The position numbers were made by a program, and so were the translations under genes. A stretch of DNA of 64,000 nucleotides. Origin: Noviherbaspirillum galbum (GTDB lineage Bacteria; Pseudomonadota; Gammaproteobacteria; Burkholderiales; Burkholderiaceae_D). The notes beneath the pieces are model-generated. The model saw nothing but the letters and a program-made list of their open reading frames with translations. It searched no databases and was not told the DNA's origin. This document shows positions 1 through 9,414 of this stretch, piece after piece; the first letter of the stretch is position 1, and each line of letters begins with the position of its first letter. The stretch is from assembly GCF_010974945.1 (NCBI RefSeq), contig NZ_JAAIVB010000074.1:59596-123595 (forward strand), read 5' to 3'.

Positions 1-376
1 CAGTTTGACGGTCAATGGCAAACCGCTGCTTGACCAAGAAGGGCATGGTGGGCGCAAGTAGCTGCCATCCTCGTTGAGAAGTAATTGTTCTGTGATGGTG
101 CGTTTTTAGGTAAGGTAAGCACCGCTGGCCAGTTGCGGCAGGAGCAGGGCAAGAATGTCGAGGCGACTTGGAATCGGGCGGAATCGAGTCATGATGATGT
201 GCTGCTCAGTTCGCCGGGCTTGCCCCATTCGGATGGATCAACGCTGCAAGGCCAACCTCATTGAAATAGGGTTCATAAGTCTTGCGCGGCAGGATGACTT
301 CGCCATCCAGGCTGGCCGGCTCGCTTTGGATGACCCTTTCCCCGGGAGCCGCCGCTGGATCTCTCGCGAGCTGGCC
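1..376. other. No supported gene at the left edge
   Basis: I see no convincing coding frame on either strand. The minus-strand frame of the GAF remnant to the right continues past its stop for about 60 codons without an obvious domain, so part of this may be decayed coding DNA. No repeat ends or transposase motifs were recognised. Confidence 0.4.
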
Positions 377-592
377 TCACCGTAGCAGCGAGAGATCCAG
401 CGTGGAGAGCATGTACAGGTCTTGCCGATTGAACTGTTTGTCGGCGAAATGGGACATGACCAAAATCGCGCAGGAAGGCGCTTCCTGCCTGTGCGGCGAT
501 CACAGAAAGAATACCTTCGATCGGATAAAGTCGATGGGCACCGGCGACCGCTGCAGCAGCGCCGGCGTAATGAGAACATCCTCAAGGAGCAT
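377..592 (-). pseudogene. Internally deleted GAF-domain gene remnant
   Basis: An ATG at 592, with a GGAAG-type ribosome site and only 20 bases after the receiver gene's stop, opens a frame reading LEDVLITPALLQRSP. It stops after about 25 codons. A one-base frame change then leads to SHFADKQFNRQDLYMLSTL, ending at a stop at 377-379. The first piece resembles the N-terminus (LEDVVITHELLHRP) and the second the last GAF helix (THDLEKRFSIDDLRIMSLL) of the intact GAF protein at 50678. The middle of the domain is missing, so this looks like a paralogue with an internal deletion and frameshift. The match rests on two short stretches read by eye. The order Cache, receiver, GAF suggests it was once the third gene of a sensory operon. 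Confidence 0.5.
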
Positions 593-612
593 TCGATGAT
601 CTTCCGTGATGA

Positions 613-987
613 TCATGCCGGTCCCTGGCAGTACTGCTCAACCATCTCAAGCAGCTGCGACGTCGTGACTGGTTTTTTGATTTTTTCCTTCGCCCATTCC
701 GGCGTCGTGATGTGGTCCGCAATCGCCGACAGCATGACGATCGGGATCGACTCAAAGAGCCGCGGGAATTCCTGACGCATATTTTCGACGAACTGCATGC
801 CATCCATGACCGGCATCAGGATGTCGAGCAGGATCAGGCCAAAGTTTTCATCCACCCGCAGCACCTGCAGTGCCTCCTGTCCGTCGTACGCCGCAACCCC
901 ATCAAAGCCCCGGAGTGACAACAACTCCAGAATCGTTGTGCAGAGCGGTTCGTTATCATCAACGATAAGGACTTTCTTGCGGGTCAT
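613..987 (-). CDS. Stand-alone response-regulator receiver protein (CheY-like)
   Basis: This is a 124-residue protein made only of a receiver domain. Acidic residues D10/D11 lie in KVLIVDDNEP, the phospho-acceptor is D55 in LILLDILMPVMDG, the switch Ser is in VMLSA, and a Lys lies in KIKKPVT near residue 104. No output domain follows, so it should act by phosphorelay or by binding a partner. It lies 37 bases after the secreted Cache protein and is probably co-transcribed with it. The divergent hybrid kinase at 2074 is a plausible but unproven phospho-donor. The length is normal for single-domain receivers. Confidence 0.9.
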   Translation of the reverse strand: MTRKKVLIVDDNEPLCTTILELLSLRGFDGVAAYDGQEALQVLRVDENFGLILLDILMPVMDGMQFVENMRQEFPRLFESIPIVMLSAIADHITTPEWAKEKIKKPVTTSQLLEMVEQYCQGPA

Positions 988-1024
988 GTATCGACGGCTC
1001 CTTCTCTACAGGTCCGCGGTAAGA

Positions 1025-1492
1025 TCAGGGTTTATAGATTCCGCTGCCCACCACCAGGTTGTCCACTTTCTCGACATACCCGGATTTCTTTTCAACCGCC
1101 TTGGTCACCGGGTTGGGCCATTTGTAATCCACCCAGCCTTTGCCTTTGCTGTTGGCCGTGTCGATGAAGCTTTTGATGATCGCCGTGCCGTCGGCATCCT
1201 TCATGTCCAACAGGTTTTTGCCAATCATCTTCGGGTTGTTGCCATGTGAGACGTTATTGCCACTCAGGTCGTAGACATAGATGTACAGGTCACGATCATG
1301 GAAGTCCTTGTTCGCGGGATCGGCAAAGTCGGCAAAGGCCTTGTCCTTGCCATTGGCCTTGATCGCAGCAACCGCTTTCTTTACCATCGCCACCGCTTCA
1401 TCGGGCGTGGCGCGTTCAGACGCCAGTGCCGCGCTCGGTGTGCCGGCAATGAACATCAGAGTTGCGAAAACCGCTGCGAAGTGCTTGATCAT
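1025..1492 (-). CDS. Secreted single-Cache-domain protein
   Basis: This 155-residue protein has a signal peptide of about 25 residues (cleavage after SAALA) followed by one Cache_2-type sensor domain. Diagnostic stretches are DLYIYVYDLSGNNVSHG, GWVDYKWPNPVT and the C-terminal VGSGIY. There is no transmembrane anchor or kinase, so it is predicted to be periplasmic and to bind a small ligand. The ATG at 1492 is chosen because a perfect GGAGG lies seven bases upstream; the frame stays open further upstream but that part reads as non-coding. It precedes the receiver gene and is divergent from the Cache-bearing hybrid kinase, so it may pass ligand information to that kinase. Confidence 0.85.
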   Translation of the reverse strand: MIKHFAAVFATLMFIAGTPSAALASERATPDEAVAMVKKAVAAIKANGKDKAFADFADPANKDFHDRDLYIYVYDLSGNNVSHGNNPKMIGKNLLDMKDADGTAIIKSFIDTANSKGKGWVDYKWPNPVTKAVEKKSGYVEKVDNLVVGSGIYKP

Positions 1493-2073
1493 ACGACCTC
1501 CGTGATAGGTTGGGATGAACGAACGGACAAACTGGAAAAAGACGCGGTCAGGCAGAAAGGCGTCACGCCTGGAACGACTTGAAGCGGAAAGGAGGTTTGG
1601 CGAAAAAGAGGTAGGTTCGCAGCCCAAGATGAGATGGGGATTGGCGGCAACGCGAGCCGGCATCCGGAAAACGATGAAAAGTGATGATCCATGCGAGGTA
1701 TCGGGAGTCCTTGTTGTTCGTACGGTGACGCAACACACAAGCAAACCGATTCCACGCAGCGCACCGAAGCATCTTCAGATGCCTGACAAATGCGTTGGGC
1801 ATCGTTACCCGACGTGTCGCGTCATTGCGAATGTATGGACCTGACCATAAAGTGTTCATTTCCCTAAATCAAGAGGTTTCTTGCACCTTTCTTCATTTGT
1901 CCAACGTTCATGAATGAAAATGAAAATTCGACCCTGGACAAGTCCAAGTAGCTTAATTAATCGTCACATTCGGTCCACGAATATATTTTTAGTGTTTGCT
2001 TCCGCTGCGCTCCAAACGGGTACGGCTCAAGTAAAATTCGCGCTTCATCGGCACCTGCCAGCGCACATTCGTC
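1493..2073. other. Divergent intergenic region, Cache protein / hybrid kinase
   Basis: About 580 bases separate the two divergent starts. The part from about 1850 to 2000 is clearly AT-richer than its surroundings and should hold the promoters, but I could not assign a convincing -35/-10 pair. No ORF here has a ribosome site or recognisable domain. Confidence 0.4.
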
Positions 2074-4269
2074 ATGACTCTGAGCCATTCCCGTGAGGTA
2101 CCAGGTGGACCAGCGCCTCTTGCGCGCCTGACTGAGGGTCTGTCCGCCGGGCAGATGCGCACGCTGCGTCTTCTGATGACGGGCGTAATCCTTACTGCTG
2201 TCACCGTGGTTCTGTTTCTTGCCTACCTTGCCCAGAGCCAGTATGAGCAGAACTGGAAGGAGGAGATTCAGGCTGCAGAGAGAACAGCGCATGTAGGATC
2301 CGAACATGCCCTGAAATTGTTCGATACCAGCCATGTGCTGTTGGACCGCTTGACGGACCTGGTCGAGGACAAGAGCAACGCCGACATTGCAGCTCTTGAG
2401 CCGCAATTGCACGAAAAAATAAAGAGCATGGTTACAGGCCTGCCCCAAGTCCAGTCCATCTGGCTTTTGGATGATGCGGGTCACCCTGTCCTGTCGAACC
2501 GCTATCTTCCCGCGCCACGCAATCTTGACTTGGCCGATCGAGAGTCGTTCCAGGCCCATTTGCGAGGTTACCGTGGCCTGTTTATCACGGGCGCCCTGCT
2601 GGGCAAGAAAACAAGGGAGATCTTTTTCGACTTGACCGTCCGGCGAGAAACCCGCGATCGCAAGTTCGCCGGGACCGTGCAAGTCAGCCTCTATCCCGAG
2701 TATCTTGAGCAGTTCTATGCGAGCATGGTGCCCGCGGGTTCGCAAACCGCGATCGCCCTGGTCCGCAACGATGGCACCTTCATTGCCCGCTGGCCCAAGA
2801 CCGCGGAAATCCAGGCGCGCATCCCGGCAACCAGCACCGTCGCCCGCGCCATGGCGGAAAATACGAAAAGTAGCGTGATCGACACGGTCTCCAGCGTGGA
2901 CGGCATCCTGCGCAAAGTGGCGATTCGAAAAGTGGGTGATTACCCGGTGTATGTCGCAGTTGGCGTCACCAGGGATGATGTTATCTCTGGCTGGCGCAAG
3001 GAAATGGCCCCGCTGACGGTGATGGCGTTAGCGGCAATCGCAGTCATTTTGTGCCTTGGATTCTGGCTCGTTCGTAAGACAAGACAGCAGTTCAGCCTGT
3101 CCAACACCTTGTATGCTGAGGTCGTGCAGCGCCAAGCCGCCGAGAAGGCCTTGCTTCAATCCCAGAAAATGGAGGCGCTGGGCCATCTCACCAGCGGTGT
3201 CGCACATGATTTCAATAACTTGCTCATGACGGTGGACATGAGCACGCACATCATTGCCGAAGCCAATCCGTCACTGAATGGCCCCGAACGACTTACCGCC
3301 ATCCAGCGCGCGGTCGATACCGGCGCCAAGCTCACCCGACAACTGCTGAGCTTTTCGCGGCGCCAGCCGATTGCGCCGGCGGCTGTCTCCTTGCATGAGC
3401 TCCTTCCTGCGATCATGGACTTATGCAGGCCTGTCCTGGGCAGCAGCGTTCAGGGTCGACTGCTCGTCTACCCGCTAACGCCGGCGGCCTTGCTCGACCG
3501 CTCGGAGTTCGAGCTGGCCATCCTGAACTTGGCCATCAACTCCCGTCATGCGATGCCCGACGGCGGCATCTTCGAAATCATGGCCCGGCCAGCCAGCGGG
3601 GATGCCGCGACCGCCGGACAATACGTCGAAATTCTAGTGAGCGATACAGGTTCTGGCATGACGCAGGAGACGCTTGCCAGGGTGTTTGAGCCGTTCTTCA
3701 CGACACGCAAGAACGGCCAGGGTACCGGACTTGGGCTGAGCCAGGTTAAGGCGATGTGCGAGCAGGTCGGCGGCCAGGTGCATCTCAGCAGCGAACCCGG
3801 CCATGGCACCATCGTTCGTCTGCTGCTGCCCGCGAAGGACGAGGTTACGCAAACGCCTAATACTGGGCCGGCATGCACGGCCGTGACGCCGCTTCGGGTA
3901 TTGCTGGTTGAAGACAACATCGAGATTGCCGAGGCAACCAAGCTTGCTCTGGAGTCGCTAGGATGCACCGTCATACACTGCGGCAACGCCGAAGAGGCGG
4001 TCCTACTCCTGAAAGTGGATGCCTTGGAACTAGATCTCATCCTGAGTGACGTGCAAATGCCAGGATCCATGAACGGCATCGACTTGGCCAAGCAGGTTCG
4101 GGAGCGCTACCTGTCCCTACCCATCGTTCTCATGACCGGCTACGCCGAGCGCCTTGAGGACGCCCAAGAACTCGGCATTCGCATTCTGGCCAAACCGTTT
4201 GGCATGCCCGCGCTGCGCGAGCTGCTGCAAAGCTGCGCCACGCCTCCGGCCAGTGTCCAGCCAGCATGA
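2074..4269 (+). CDS. Cache-domain hybrid sensor histidine kinase with C-terminal receiver
   Basis: This is a 731-residue inner-membrane kinase. TM1 lies at about 33-54, a periplasmic dCache-like sensor at about 60-300 (note WLLDDAGHPVLSN and RNDGTFIARWP) and TM2 at about 310-333. The dimerisation domain carries the phospho-His at about 377 (GVAHDFNNLL). The ATPase domain has LAINSRHAM, DTGSGM and GQGTGLGLSQV. The receiver has VEDN and an acceptor Asp near 659 (ILSDVQMPG). HAHDFNNL-type kinases with a fused receiver usually feed a phosphorelay; the separate receiver at 613-987 is the nearest partner. The start is uncertain: no strong ribosome site precedes 2074, and an ATG at 2155 just before TM1 is an alternative. 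Confidence 0.92.
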   Translation: MTLSHSREVPGGPAPLARLTEGLSAGQMRTLRLLMTGVILTAVTVVLFLAYLAQSQYEQNWKEEIQAAERTAHVGSEHALKLFDTSHVLLDRLTDLVEDKSNADIAALEPQLHEKIKSMVTGLPQVQSIWLLDDAGHPVLSNRYLPAPRNLDLADRESFQAHLRGYRGLFITGALLGKKTREIFFDLTVRRETRDRKFAGTVQVSLYPEYLEQFYASMVPAGSQTAIALVRNDGTFIARWPKTAEIQARIPATSTVARAMAENTKSSVIDTVSSVDGILRKVAIRKVGDYPVYVAVGVTRDDVISGWRKEMAPLTVMALAAIAVILCLGFWLVRKTRQQFSLSNTLYAEVVQRQAAEKALLQSQKMEALGHLTSGVAHDFNNLLMTVDMSTHIIAEANPSLNGPERLTAIQRAVDTGAKLTRQLLSFSRRQPIAPAAVSLHELLPAIMDLCRPVLGSSVQGRLLVYPLTPAALLDRSEFELAILNLAINSRHAMPDGGIFEIMARPASGDAATAGQYVEILVSDTGSGMTQETLARVFEPFFTTRKNGQGTGLGLSQVKAMCEQVGGQVHLSSEPGHGTIVRLLLPAKDEVTQTPNTGPACTAVTPLRVLLVEDNIEIAEATKLALESLGCTVIHCGNAEEAVLLLKVDALELDLILSDVQMPGSMNGIDLAKQVRERYLSLPIVLMTGYAERLEDAQELGIRILAKPFGMPALRELLQSCATPPASVQPA

Positions 4270-5179
4270 AAGATCTCGACTTGTATTAACGGTGCTACCA
4301 CGTGGCGCGGCCGGGCCTATACTCGGCGCCCGCGACAACAAAATAATTGCCCTCTCGCTGCATGATGGACTGTATGCAGGAGAACCAGGCGGCTGCCGAC
4401 CGGGCCAGGATAGGCGCCGGCCAGGGCAGACTTTGGCTTGCCTAGTTCGTTCATCGTTTCAAACGAATCAATTTAAAGTGGACGTCGTGGCGGCCACAAG
4501 AACGCATCGAACAACGCCGGGAAGCCGGTATTGCTTTAACAATATTCCCATGGTGCGATCTCTGCCGCCCATAATCGGTTACGTTCTATAAGCATGCGTC
4601 TGCTGGTCATTCTCATTGTTGCCGGTAGCCGAAAAATGCTAATTCGTCTTCGTAGTGCAGCACTTCATGTAATGCTTTTACTGGTTTGCATGCTAGCCAG
4701 CGCGTTGTCCTGTTATGGCCTGCAGGATCACTTCCTTCTCACATGTGCGAACGGCACGTGTAAAGGAAAATTTCGGGGAAGAGCAATCCATGGTGTCGAC
4801 GCATGCGGCAGACATACGGTTTATGTTGGCCGACGTAGGTTTTGGATGGCCCATACTGCTTGCTAAATGTCCGTGCGGTGATGGAAGTCGCTGAACGTCC
4901 GCTTCCTGGCGATAACTCTGGCCGATCTGGGCGGATGCCGCCCTTCACCAAACAATTTGGAATGACAGTTTGCAGTATCTTGCGGGCCCACACCCTTACG
5001 GCATGACTGGTCGGTTGCGCCTGTTTGCGAACGCGTACAATCGCCCAGCAGCGGCAAAGGTATGTCCAGTCATGTTTTCCAGCACGCGCCCAAACATCGA
5101 TCAAGGAAAAAATATTTCTTGAGCAAAAATATCGCTGGTGATCGCTTCGAGTTTGGGAACGAGAAGATGGTGAAGATCT
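4270..5179. other. No supported gene in about 0.9 kb
   Basis: This stretch is less GC-rich than the rest. A plus-strand frame at 4594-4866 begins with a hydrophobic segment, but it lacks a ribosome site and resembles no family I know. A short imperfect inverted repeat (TCAAGGAAA at 5101, TTTCTTGA at 5115) lies about 60 bases before the cupin gene and could be an operator. Nothing else could be assigned. Confidence 0.35.
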
Positions 5180-6142
5180 ATGTCAAGAGCGAAAAATTCG
5201 GTAGTCCATAATCAAGAACAGTCGCAGGCGCGGGTATCGCCACGGTTGTTGCCACCTGTGCCTGCATTGATTTCCAGGTCGCCAGAGGACGCTATCGCCG
5301 AAAAGCAGAGGCGAGAGCAAAAGGATGCGCTAGTTCGCGGAGTCACTTCGATTCAAGAAGTGCGTGAAGCAATAAGGCGCGTCGGACGCAACATCCCGGC
5401 TATTTCCGCAGTGCCACGTATAAGCATGCTTGATGCGGCGACGTTTCGCACGCGTGCCGTAGAAGGTTTGCCCTTCGTGATCACTGGGCTTGTCAGCCGG
5501 TGGCCATTGTCTGCTCTCACGCCGCAAATGCTCCATGATCGCTATGGCGATCTGCGAGTGCGTGCGCGAGTGGGCGACTATGTCAACAAGGCATTCGCGC
5601 CTGATCGAGCCATGCAGGATATGTCGATGATTGAGTATCTGGACCTTGTCTCTACTGGCACGCAGGACCTGCCTCCCTATATAGGTAATTTGGAATTACG
5701 CGAATTGAATAGGATGTGTTACTGGCCCGCGTATTTTGGCAAAATGGGTCCGCCTCGCTTTTGGCTTGGCCCTTCAGGAACGGTGACGCCACTGCATTGC
5801 GACTATGACGATAATATTTTTGCGCAGATATGGGGCACCAAACGTATTTTCCTGTCTCCGCCCCACCACGACGAATTTCTCTACACCAGCGAGGCGAATG
5901 CCGTCCTATTCGGCTCTCCAGTTAACCCTGAGGCACCGGATTTCGAGAAATTTCCGCTGGCGCGTCAGGCGTCAATGATCGAGTGCATTGTCAACCCCGG
6001 TGAACTCCTTTATTTGCCTGCCGGTTGGTATCATCATGTTCGCTCGCTGACGTTTTCTCTATCCGCCAATCGGTGGGCCCGGGCACTGCCGCTTGCGCTG
6101 AACGGCGACCCATCCCTGCAGCGAATGCGGTTGTCAGACTAA
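5180..6142 (+). CDS. Cupin_8 / JmjC-like Fe(II)- and 2-oxoglutarate-dependent oxygenase candidate
   Basis: This 320-residue protein has a variable N-terminal tail of about 85 residues followed by a cupin_8 (JmjC-like) fold. It contains PFVITGLVSRWPL, typical of the family's first strand, and the facial-triad signature LHCDYDDN (His-x-Asp). A second His follows in PAGWYHHV with SLSANRW after it. Family members hydroxylate proteins or small molecules using iron and 2-oxoglutarate; no substrate can be inferred here. The gene stands alone between an AT-richer gap and a convergent operon. Its lower GC content and isolation hint at transfer. No strong ribosome site is visible at 5180. Confidence 0.82.
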   Translation: MSRAKNSVVHNQEQSQARVSPRLLPPVPALISRSPEDAIAEKQRREQKDALVRGVTSIQEVREAIRRVGRNIPAISAVPRISMLDAATFRTRAVEGLPFVITGLVSRWPLSALTPQMLHDRYGDLRVRARVGDYVNKAFAPDRAMQDMSMIEYLDLVSTGTQDLPPYIGNLELRELNRMCYWPAYFGKMGPPRFWLGPSGTVTPLHCDYDDNIFAQIWGTKRIFLSPPHHDEFLYTSEANAVLFGSPVNPEAPDFEKFPLARQASMIECIVNPGELLYLPAGWYHHVRSLTFSLSANRWARALPLALNGDPSLQRMRLSD

Positions 6143-6368
6143 GTTTGGGAGTCGGTTAAATTGAAAATTCCACTTCCGCTTTGGATCGACTTGAGGCAGT
6201 CAATTCATTCGAAATTGCGCCTGCATTGATGCGCAAAGCAGACCTTCGGATGAGGGTTGAACCCGAAGTTTCCCCCTCGAAAGCAAGTAAGCTTACATAG
6301 TGGCTTAGCCATTGATAAGTAGTGGGAGCGAGTGCAATTAGGGCGATGCGCGTTCCCCTCCCCACGCG

Positions 6369-7361
6369 TTAAATCCGCGTTACCGCCTCGGGCAACAACA
6401 CCATCTTGCCCGTTACCTTGCGCTGCGCCACCTGGCTCAACGCCACAGCAGCCTGATCCAGCGAATACCGCATCGACACATGCGGCCTCACCTTCCCCTG
6501 CCGAAACCACTCGACCAGTTCCTGGGTCAACGCCGCCGCGCGTTGCGGTTCAGCGCGCAGGAACCCGCCCCACCACACGCCGACGATGGAACATCCCTTG
6601 AGCAGGGTAAGATTCAACGGCACCCGCGGAATATCCCCGGCAGTAAAGCCGATCACCAGGAACCGCCCATTCCATGCCATGCTGCGCAGCGCGGCTTCGC
6701 TGTAGCTGCCGCCGACAGGGTCATAAACCACATCCACCCCGCGTCCGCCAGTCATTTCCTTCAAGCGCTGGCGCAAGTCCTCCCGGCTGTAATTGATGAC
6801 CTCATCCGCGCCATGCTCCCGGCACAGCGCCAGCTTCTCGTCGCTGGAGGCAGCAGCAATGACACGTGCACCCAGCAGCTTGCCCAACTCCACCGCCGAC
6901 AAGCCGGTGCCACCAGCCGCGCCGAGCACCAGCAAGGTTTCTCCCGTCCTGATGGCAGCCCGCTCCTGGAGCGCGTAATGTGTCGTGCCATAGGCAACCA
7001 GGAACGCCGCCGCATCGCCGAAATCGATCCCCTCGGGAAGCGGAAAGACATCCTCTTCCCTGGCCAGCGCCTGCTCGGCATACCCGCCATACCCCGGCAC
7101 CGCGATCACCCGGTCGCCCGCCCGAAACCGCGTCACGCCCTCCCCCACCGCTTCCACCAGCCCCGCGACTTCCGCGCCAGGCGAAAACGGCAGCGCCGGC
7201 TTGAGCTGGTAGCGGTTTTCGATGATGAGGGTGTCGGGAAAGTTGACCCCGGCGGCATGCACCGCGACCAGAACCTGGCTGGGTCCCGGCTGCAAGGGAG
7301 CGACATCCTCGATCACCAGGGATTCCGGCGGCCCGAACTGCTTGCAGAGCACGGCCTTCAT
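6369..7361 (-). CDS. NADPH:quinone oxidoreductase-type zinc-independent MDR reductase
   Basis: This 330-residue medium-chain dehydrogenase/reductase has an N-terminal GroES-like domain ([29 protein letters not shown]) and a Rossmann domain with [16 protein letters not shown] at about 145-160. No zinc-site cysteines are present, as in Qor and zeta-crystallin. It probably reduces a quinone or an enone/enoyl thioester with NADPH. Its ATG overlaps the stop of the acyl-CoA dehydrogenase by four bases (ATGA), so it is the last gene of the 4-hydroxy-acid-type operon. Enoyl-reductase activity on a pathway intermediate is possible but not shown. Confidence 0.88.
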   Translation of the reverse strand: MKAVLCKQFGPPESLVIEDVAPLQPGPSQVLVAVHAAGVNFPDTLIIENRYQLKPALPFSPGAEVAGLVEAVGEGVTRFRAGDRVIAVPGYGGYAEQALAREEDVFPLPEGIDFGDAAAFLVAYGTTHYALQERAAIRTGETLLVLGAAGGTGLSAVELGKLLGARVIAAASSDEKLALCREHGADEVINYSREDLRQRLKEMTGGRGVDVVYDPVGGSYSEAALRSMAWNGRFLVIGFTAGDIPRVPLNLTLLKGCSIVGVWWGGFLRAEPQRAAALTQELVEWFRQGKVRPHVSMRYSLDQAAVALSQVAQRKVTGKMVLLPEAVTRI

Positions 7362-8581
7362 TGCCGCGCTCCCGCATTGGCGCCGTACTGCCTCACAAGC
7401 TGCTTGGCCGCCGCGGCAAGGTGCACCTGGTCCGGCCCGTCGCCGATGCGGATGAAGCGCGCATAGACGTATGCCTTGGGCAGGAAGGTATCCTGCGACA
7501 CGCCCATGCCGCCATGAACCTGGATGGCGCGGTCGATCACGCGCGCCGCCATGCTCGGAACGACGATCTTGGCGGCGGCGATCAGGTCCTTCGCCGCCTT
7601 GTTGCCTTCGCGGTCCATCTTGTCGGCGGCCTTGAGCGTCAGCAACCGCGCCTGTTCGAGTTCGCACCAGGAATGCGCGATGTCCTCGCGCACCGATCCC
7701 TGCTCCGACAGCCTGCGGCCAAAAGCGACGCGGGAATCGGCGCGCGCGCACATGGTTTCGAGCGCGCGCTGGGCGACGCCGATCAGGCGCATGCAGTGGT
7801 GGATGCGGCCGGGGCCAAGCCGGCCCTGGGCGATCTCGAAGCCGCGTCCCTCGCCCAGCAAGATGTTCGTTGCCGGCACCCGCACGTTCTCGTACACGAT
7901 TTCCGGATGGCCCAGCGGCGCGTCGTCGTAGCCAAAGGCCGTGATGTCGCGCACGATCCTGACCCCGGGCGTGTCCTTCGGCACCAGGATCATCGATTGC
8001 TGCTTGTGCGTGTCGGGATTGTCCGGGTCGGTCTTGCCCATGACGATCAGCACCTTGCAGCGCTGGTTGAGCGCGCCCGAGGTGAACCACTTGCGGCCGT
8101 TGATGACGTAATGGTCGCCGTCGCGCCGGATCTCGCAGCGGATGTTGGTGGCGTCGCTCGATGCCACTTCCGGCTCCGTCATCGAGAAGGCCGACCGGAT
8201 TTCTCCGTCGAGCAGGGGCGCCAGCCAGGTCCTTTTCTGTTCGTCGCTGCCGAACAGGGTGAGGATTTCCATGTTGCCGGTGTCCGGCGCGGAGCAGTTG
8301 AACACCTCCGATGCCCATTCGACCCGCCCCATGATTTCCGCGAGCGGCGCGTATTCGAGATTGCTGAGCCCCGCGCCGTGGCCGCCGGGAAGAAACAGGT
8401 TCCACAGGCCGGCGTCGCGCGCCCTGCCCTTCAGTTCTTCCATCAACGGCACGGTGGCGTAGCGGTCGCCCTGGAAAACCTCGTCGTAGTAGCGCTGCTC
8501 GACCGGGTAGATATGCCTTTCCATGAAGGCATTGAGCTTGTCCTGCAGGTCGCGGACTTTGGCGCTGTGCTGAAAATCCAT
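7358..8581 (-). CDS. Acyl-CoA dehydrogenase, ACAD10/11 (LvaC)-like
   Basis: This 407-residue FAD enzyme carries [13 protein letters not shown], an ACAD core motif, and near its end [11 protein letters not shown]. In medium-chain ACADs the equivalent position reads YEGT with the catalytic Glu; here it is Asp (about residue 381). The GDGPD/ADGPD form is typical of the ACAD10/11 group. That group works with an APH-type kinase on 4-phospho-acyl-CoAs, and such a kinase is encoded four genes upstream (11492-12508). Predicted role: convert a phosphorylated 4-hydroxyacyl-CoA towards an enoyl- or 3-hydroxyacyl-CoA. It overlaps the reductase gene by four bases and lies 13 bases after the SDR. Confidence 0.9.
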   Translation of the reverse strand: MDFQHSAKVRDLQDKLNAFMERHIYPVEQRYYDEVFQGDRYATVPLMEELKGRARDAGLWNLFLPGGHGAGLSNLEYAPLAEIMGRVEWASEVFNCSAPDTGNMEILTLFGSDEQKRTWLAPLLDGEIRSAFSMTEPEVASSDATNIRCEIRRDGDHYVINGRKWFTSGALNQRCKVLIVMGKTDPDNPDTHKQQSMILVPKDTPGVRIVRDITAFGYDDAPLGHPEIVYENVRVPATNILLGEGRGFEIAQGRLGPGRIHHCMRLIGVAQRALETMCARADSRVAFGRRLSEQGSVREDIAHSWCELEQARLLTLKAADKMDREGNKAAKDLIAAAKIVVPSMAARVIDRAIQVHGGMGVSQDTFLPKAYVYARFIRIGDGPDQVHLAAAAKQLVRQYGANAGARQ

Positions 8582-8594
8582 CGTGTGTCTCCGG

Positions 8595-9374
8595 TTAGGC
8601 CTGTTGCGGACGGGGCTGCTGCTGGAAGCGCCGCATGCCCTTGAGCCAGCGGTCGTAGTCCGCGCCCTTGCGCCGCATGTATTCCAGCACCTCGGGATGC
8701 GTGAGGATCAGGAAACTCTCGGCGTCGAGGCCGTTGACGATGGCCTCGGCCGCATCTTCCGGCTCGACCGCAGCGGCGAGCAGGGCCGGCTGGTCGACTT
8801 CGCTGACGCTGCCGAGCAGCATGTTGGTGCGCACGCCCATGGGACAGAAGCAGCTTACCTTGATGCCGCGGTCGCCGTAGGTGATCGACAGCCATTCCGC
8901 GAAGGCAACCGCGCCGTGCTTGGTGACGGCATAGGAGGCATCGGAAATCGACAATAATCCGGCTGCCGACGCGGTCTGCAGCAGGTAGCCCTCGCCGCGC
9001 TCCAGCATGTGGGGCACCACCGCCCGCGCCGCATGCACATGGGCCATGACGTTGACCGTCCAGGCCTTGTCCCAGTCGGCGTCGGTCGATTCGAGGCCCT
9101 TGCCGATCGACACGCCGGCGTTCGAGCAGAACAGATCGATGCGGCCGTGGTCGGCGATCGTCCGTTCGACCAGCGAGGCAACGGCCTTCTCGTCCGCCAC
9201 GTTCACCGCGACGCCAGTGCCGCCGATCTCCGCGGCCACCCGCTCGGCGGCCGCGCCATCGAGATCGGCAACGATCACCGCCTGGGCGCCTTCTGCGGCG
9301 AAGCGGCGCGCCATGGCGGCGCCGATGCCGTTGCCGGCTCCCGTCACGACCACCACCTTGTTCCTGACCTTCAT
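8595..9374 (-). CDS. Short-chain dehydrogenase/reductase (LvaD-position)
   Basis: This 259-residue classical SDR has the nucleotide motif TGAGNGIG at about 11-18, CSNAG, a catalytic Ser in TASAAG and YAVTK around residue 155. The acidic residue after the second strand (VADLD) favours NAD(H). The extended C-terminus ([16 protein letters not shown]) is unlike the SDR at 12505. Within this operon it could interconvert a keto- and a hydroxyacyl-CoA, as LvaD does for levulinyl-CoA. This function is inferred from neighbours and not from a substrate motif. Confidence 0.88.
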   Translation of the reverse strand: MKVRNKVVVVTGAGNGIGAAMARRFAAEGAQAVIVADLDGAAAERVAAEIGGTGVAVNVADEKAVASLVERTIADHGRIDLFCSNAGVSIGKGLESTDADWDKAWTVNVMAHVHAARAVVPHMLERGEGYLLQTASAAGLLSISDASYAVTKHGAVAFAEWLSITYGDRGIKVSCFCPMGVRTNMLLGSVSEVDQPALLAAAVEPEDAAEAIVNGLDAESFLILTHPEVLEYMRRKGADYDRWLKGMRRFQQQPRPQQA

Positions 9375-9414
9375 GTCTCGTCCTTTCGTGTGCGTTGTCT
9401 TGTCTGCGCCTGCC

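Noticed and set aside
4594..4866. 90-codon frame with a hydrophobic start
   Set aside because: No ribosome site, no recognised family and poor codon pattern compared with the neighbours.
6369..8405. A 678-codon frame extending the quinone reductase upstream
   Set aside because: The extension is an out-of-frame reading of the ACAD gene. The reductase domain starts at 7361 with an ATGA overlap.
7361..8644. Long plus-strand open frame opposite the acyl-CoA dehydrogenase gene
   Set aside because: It is antisense to a gene with full ACAD motifs. Such frames arise from strong GC bias at third codon positions; no ribosome site or domain.
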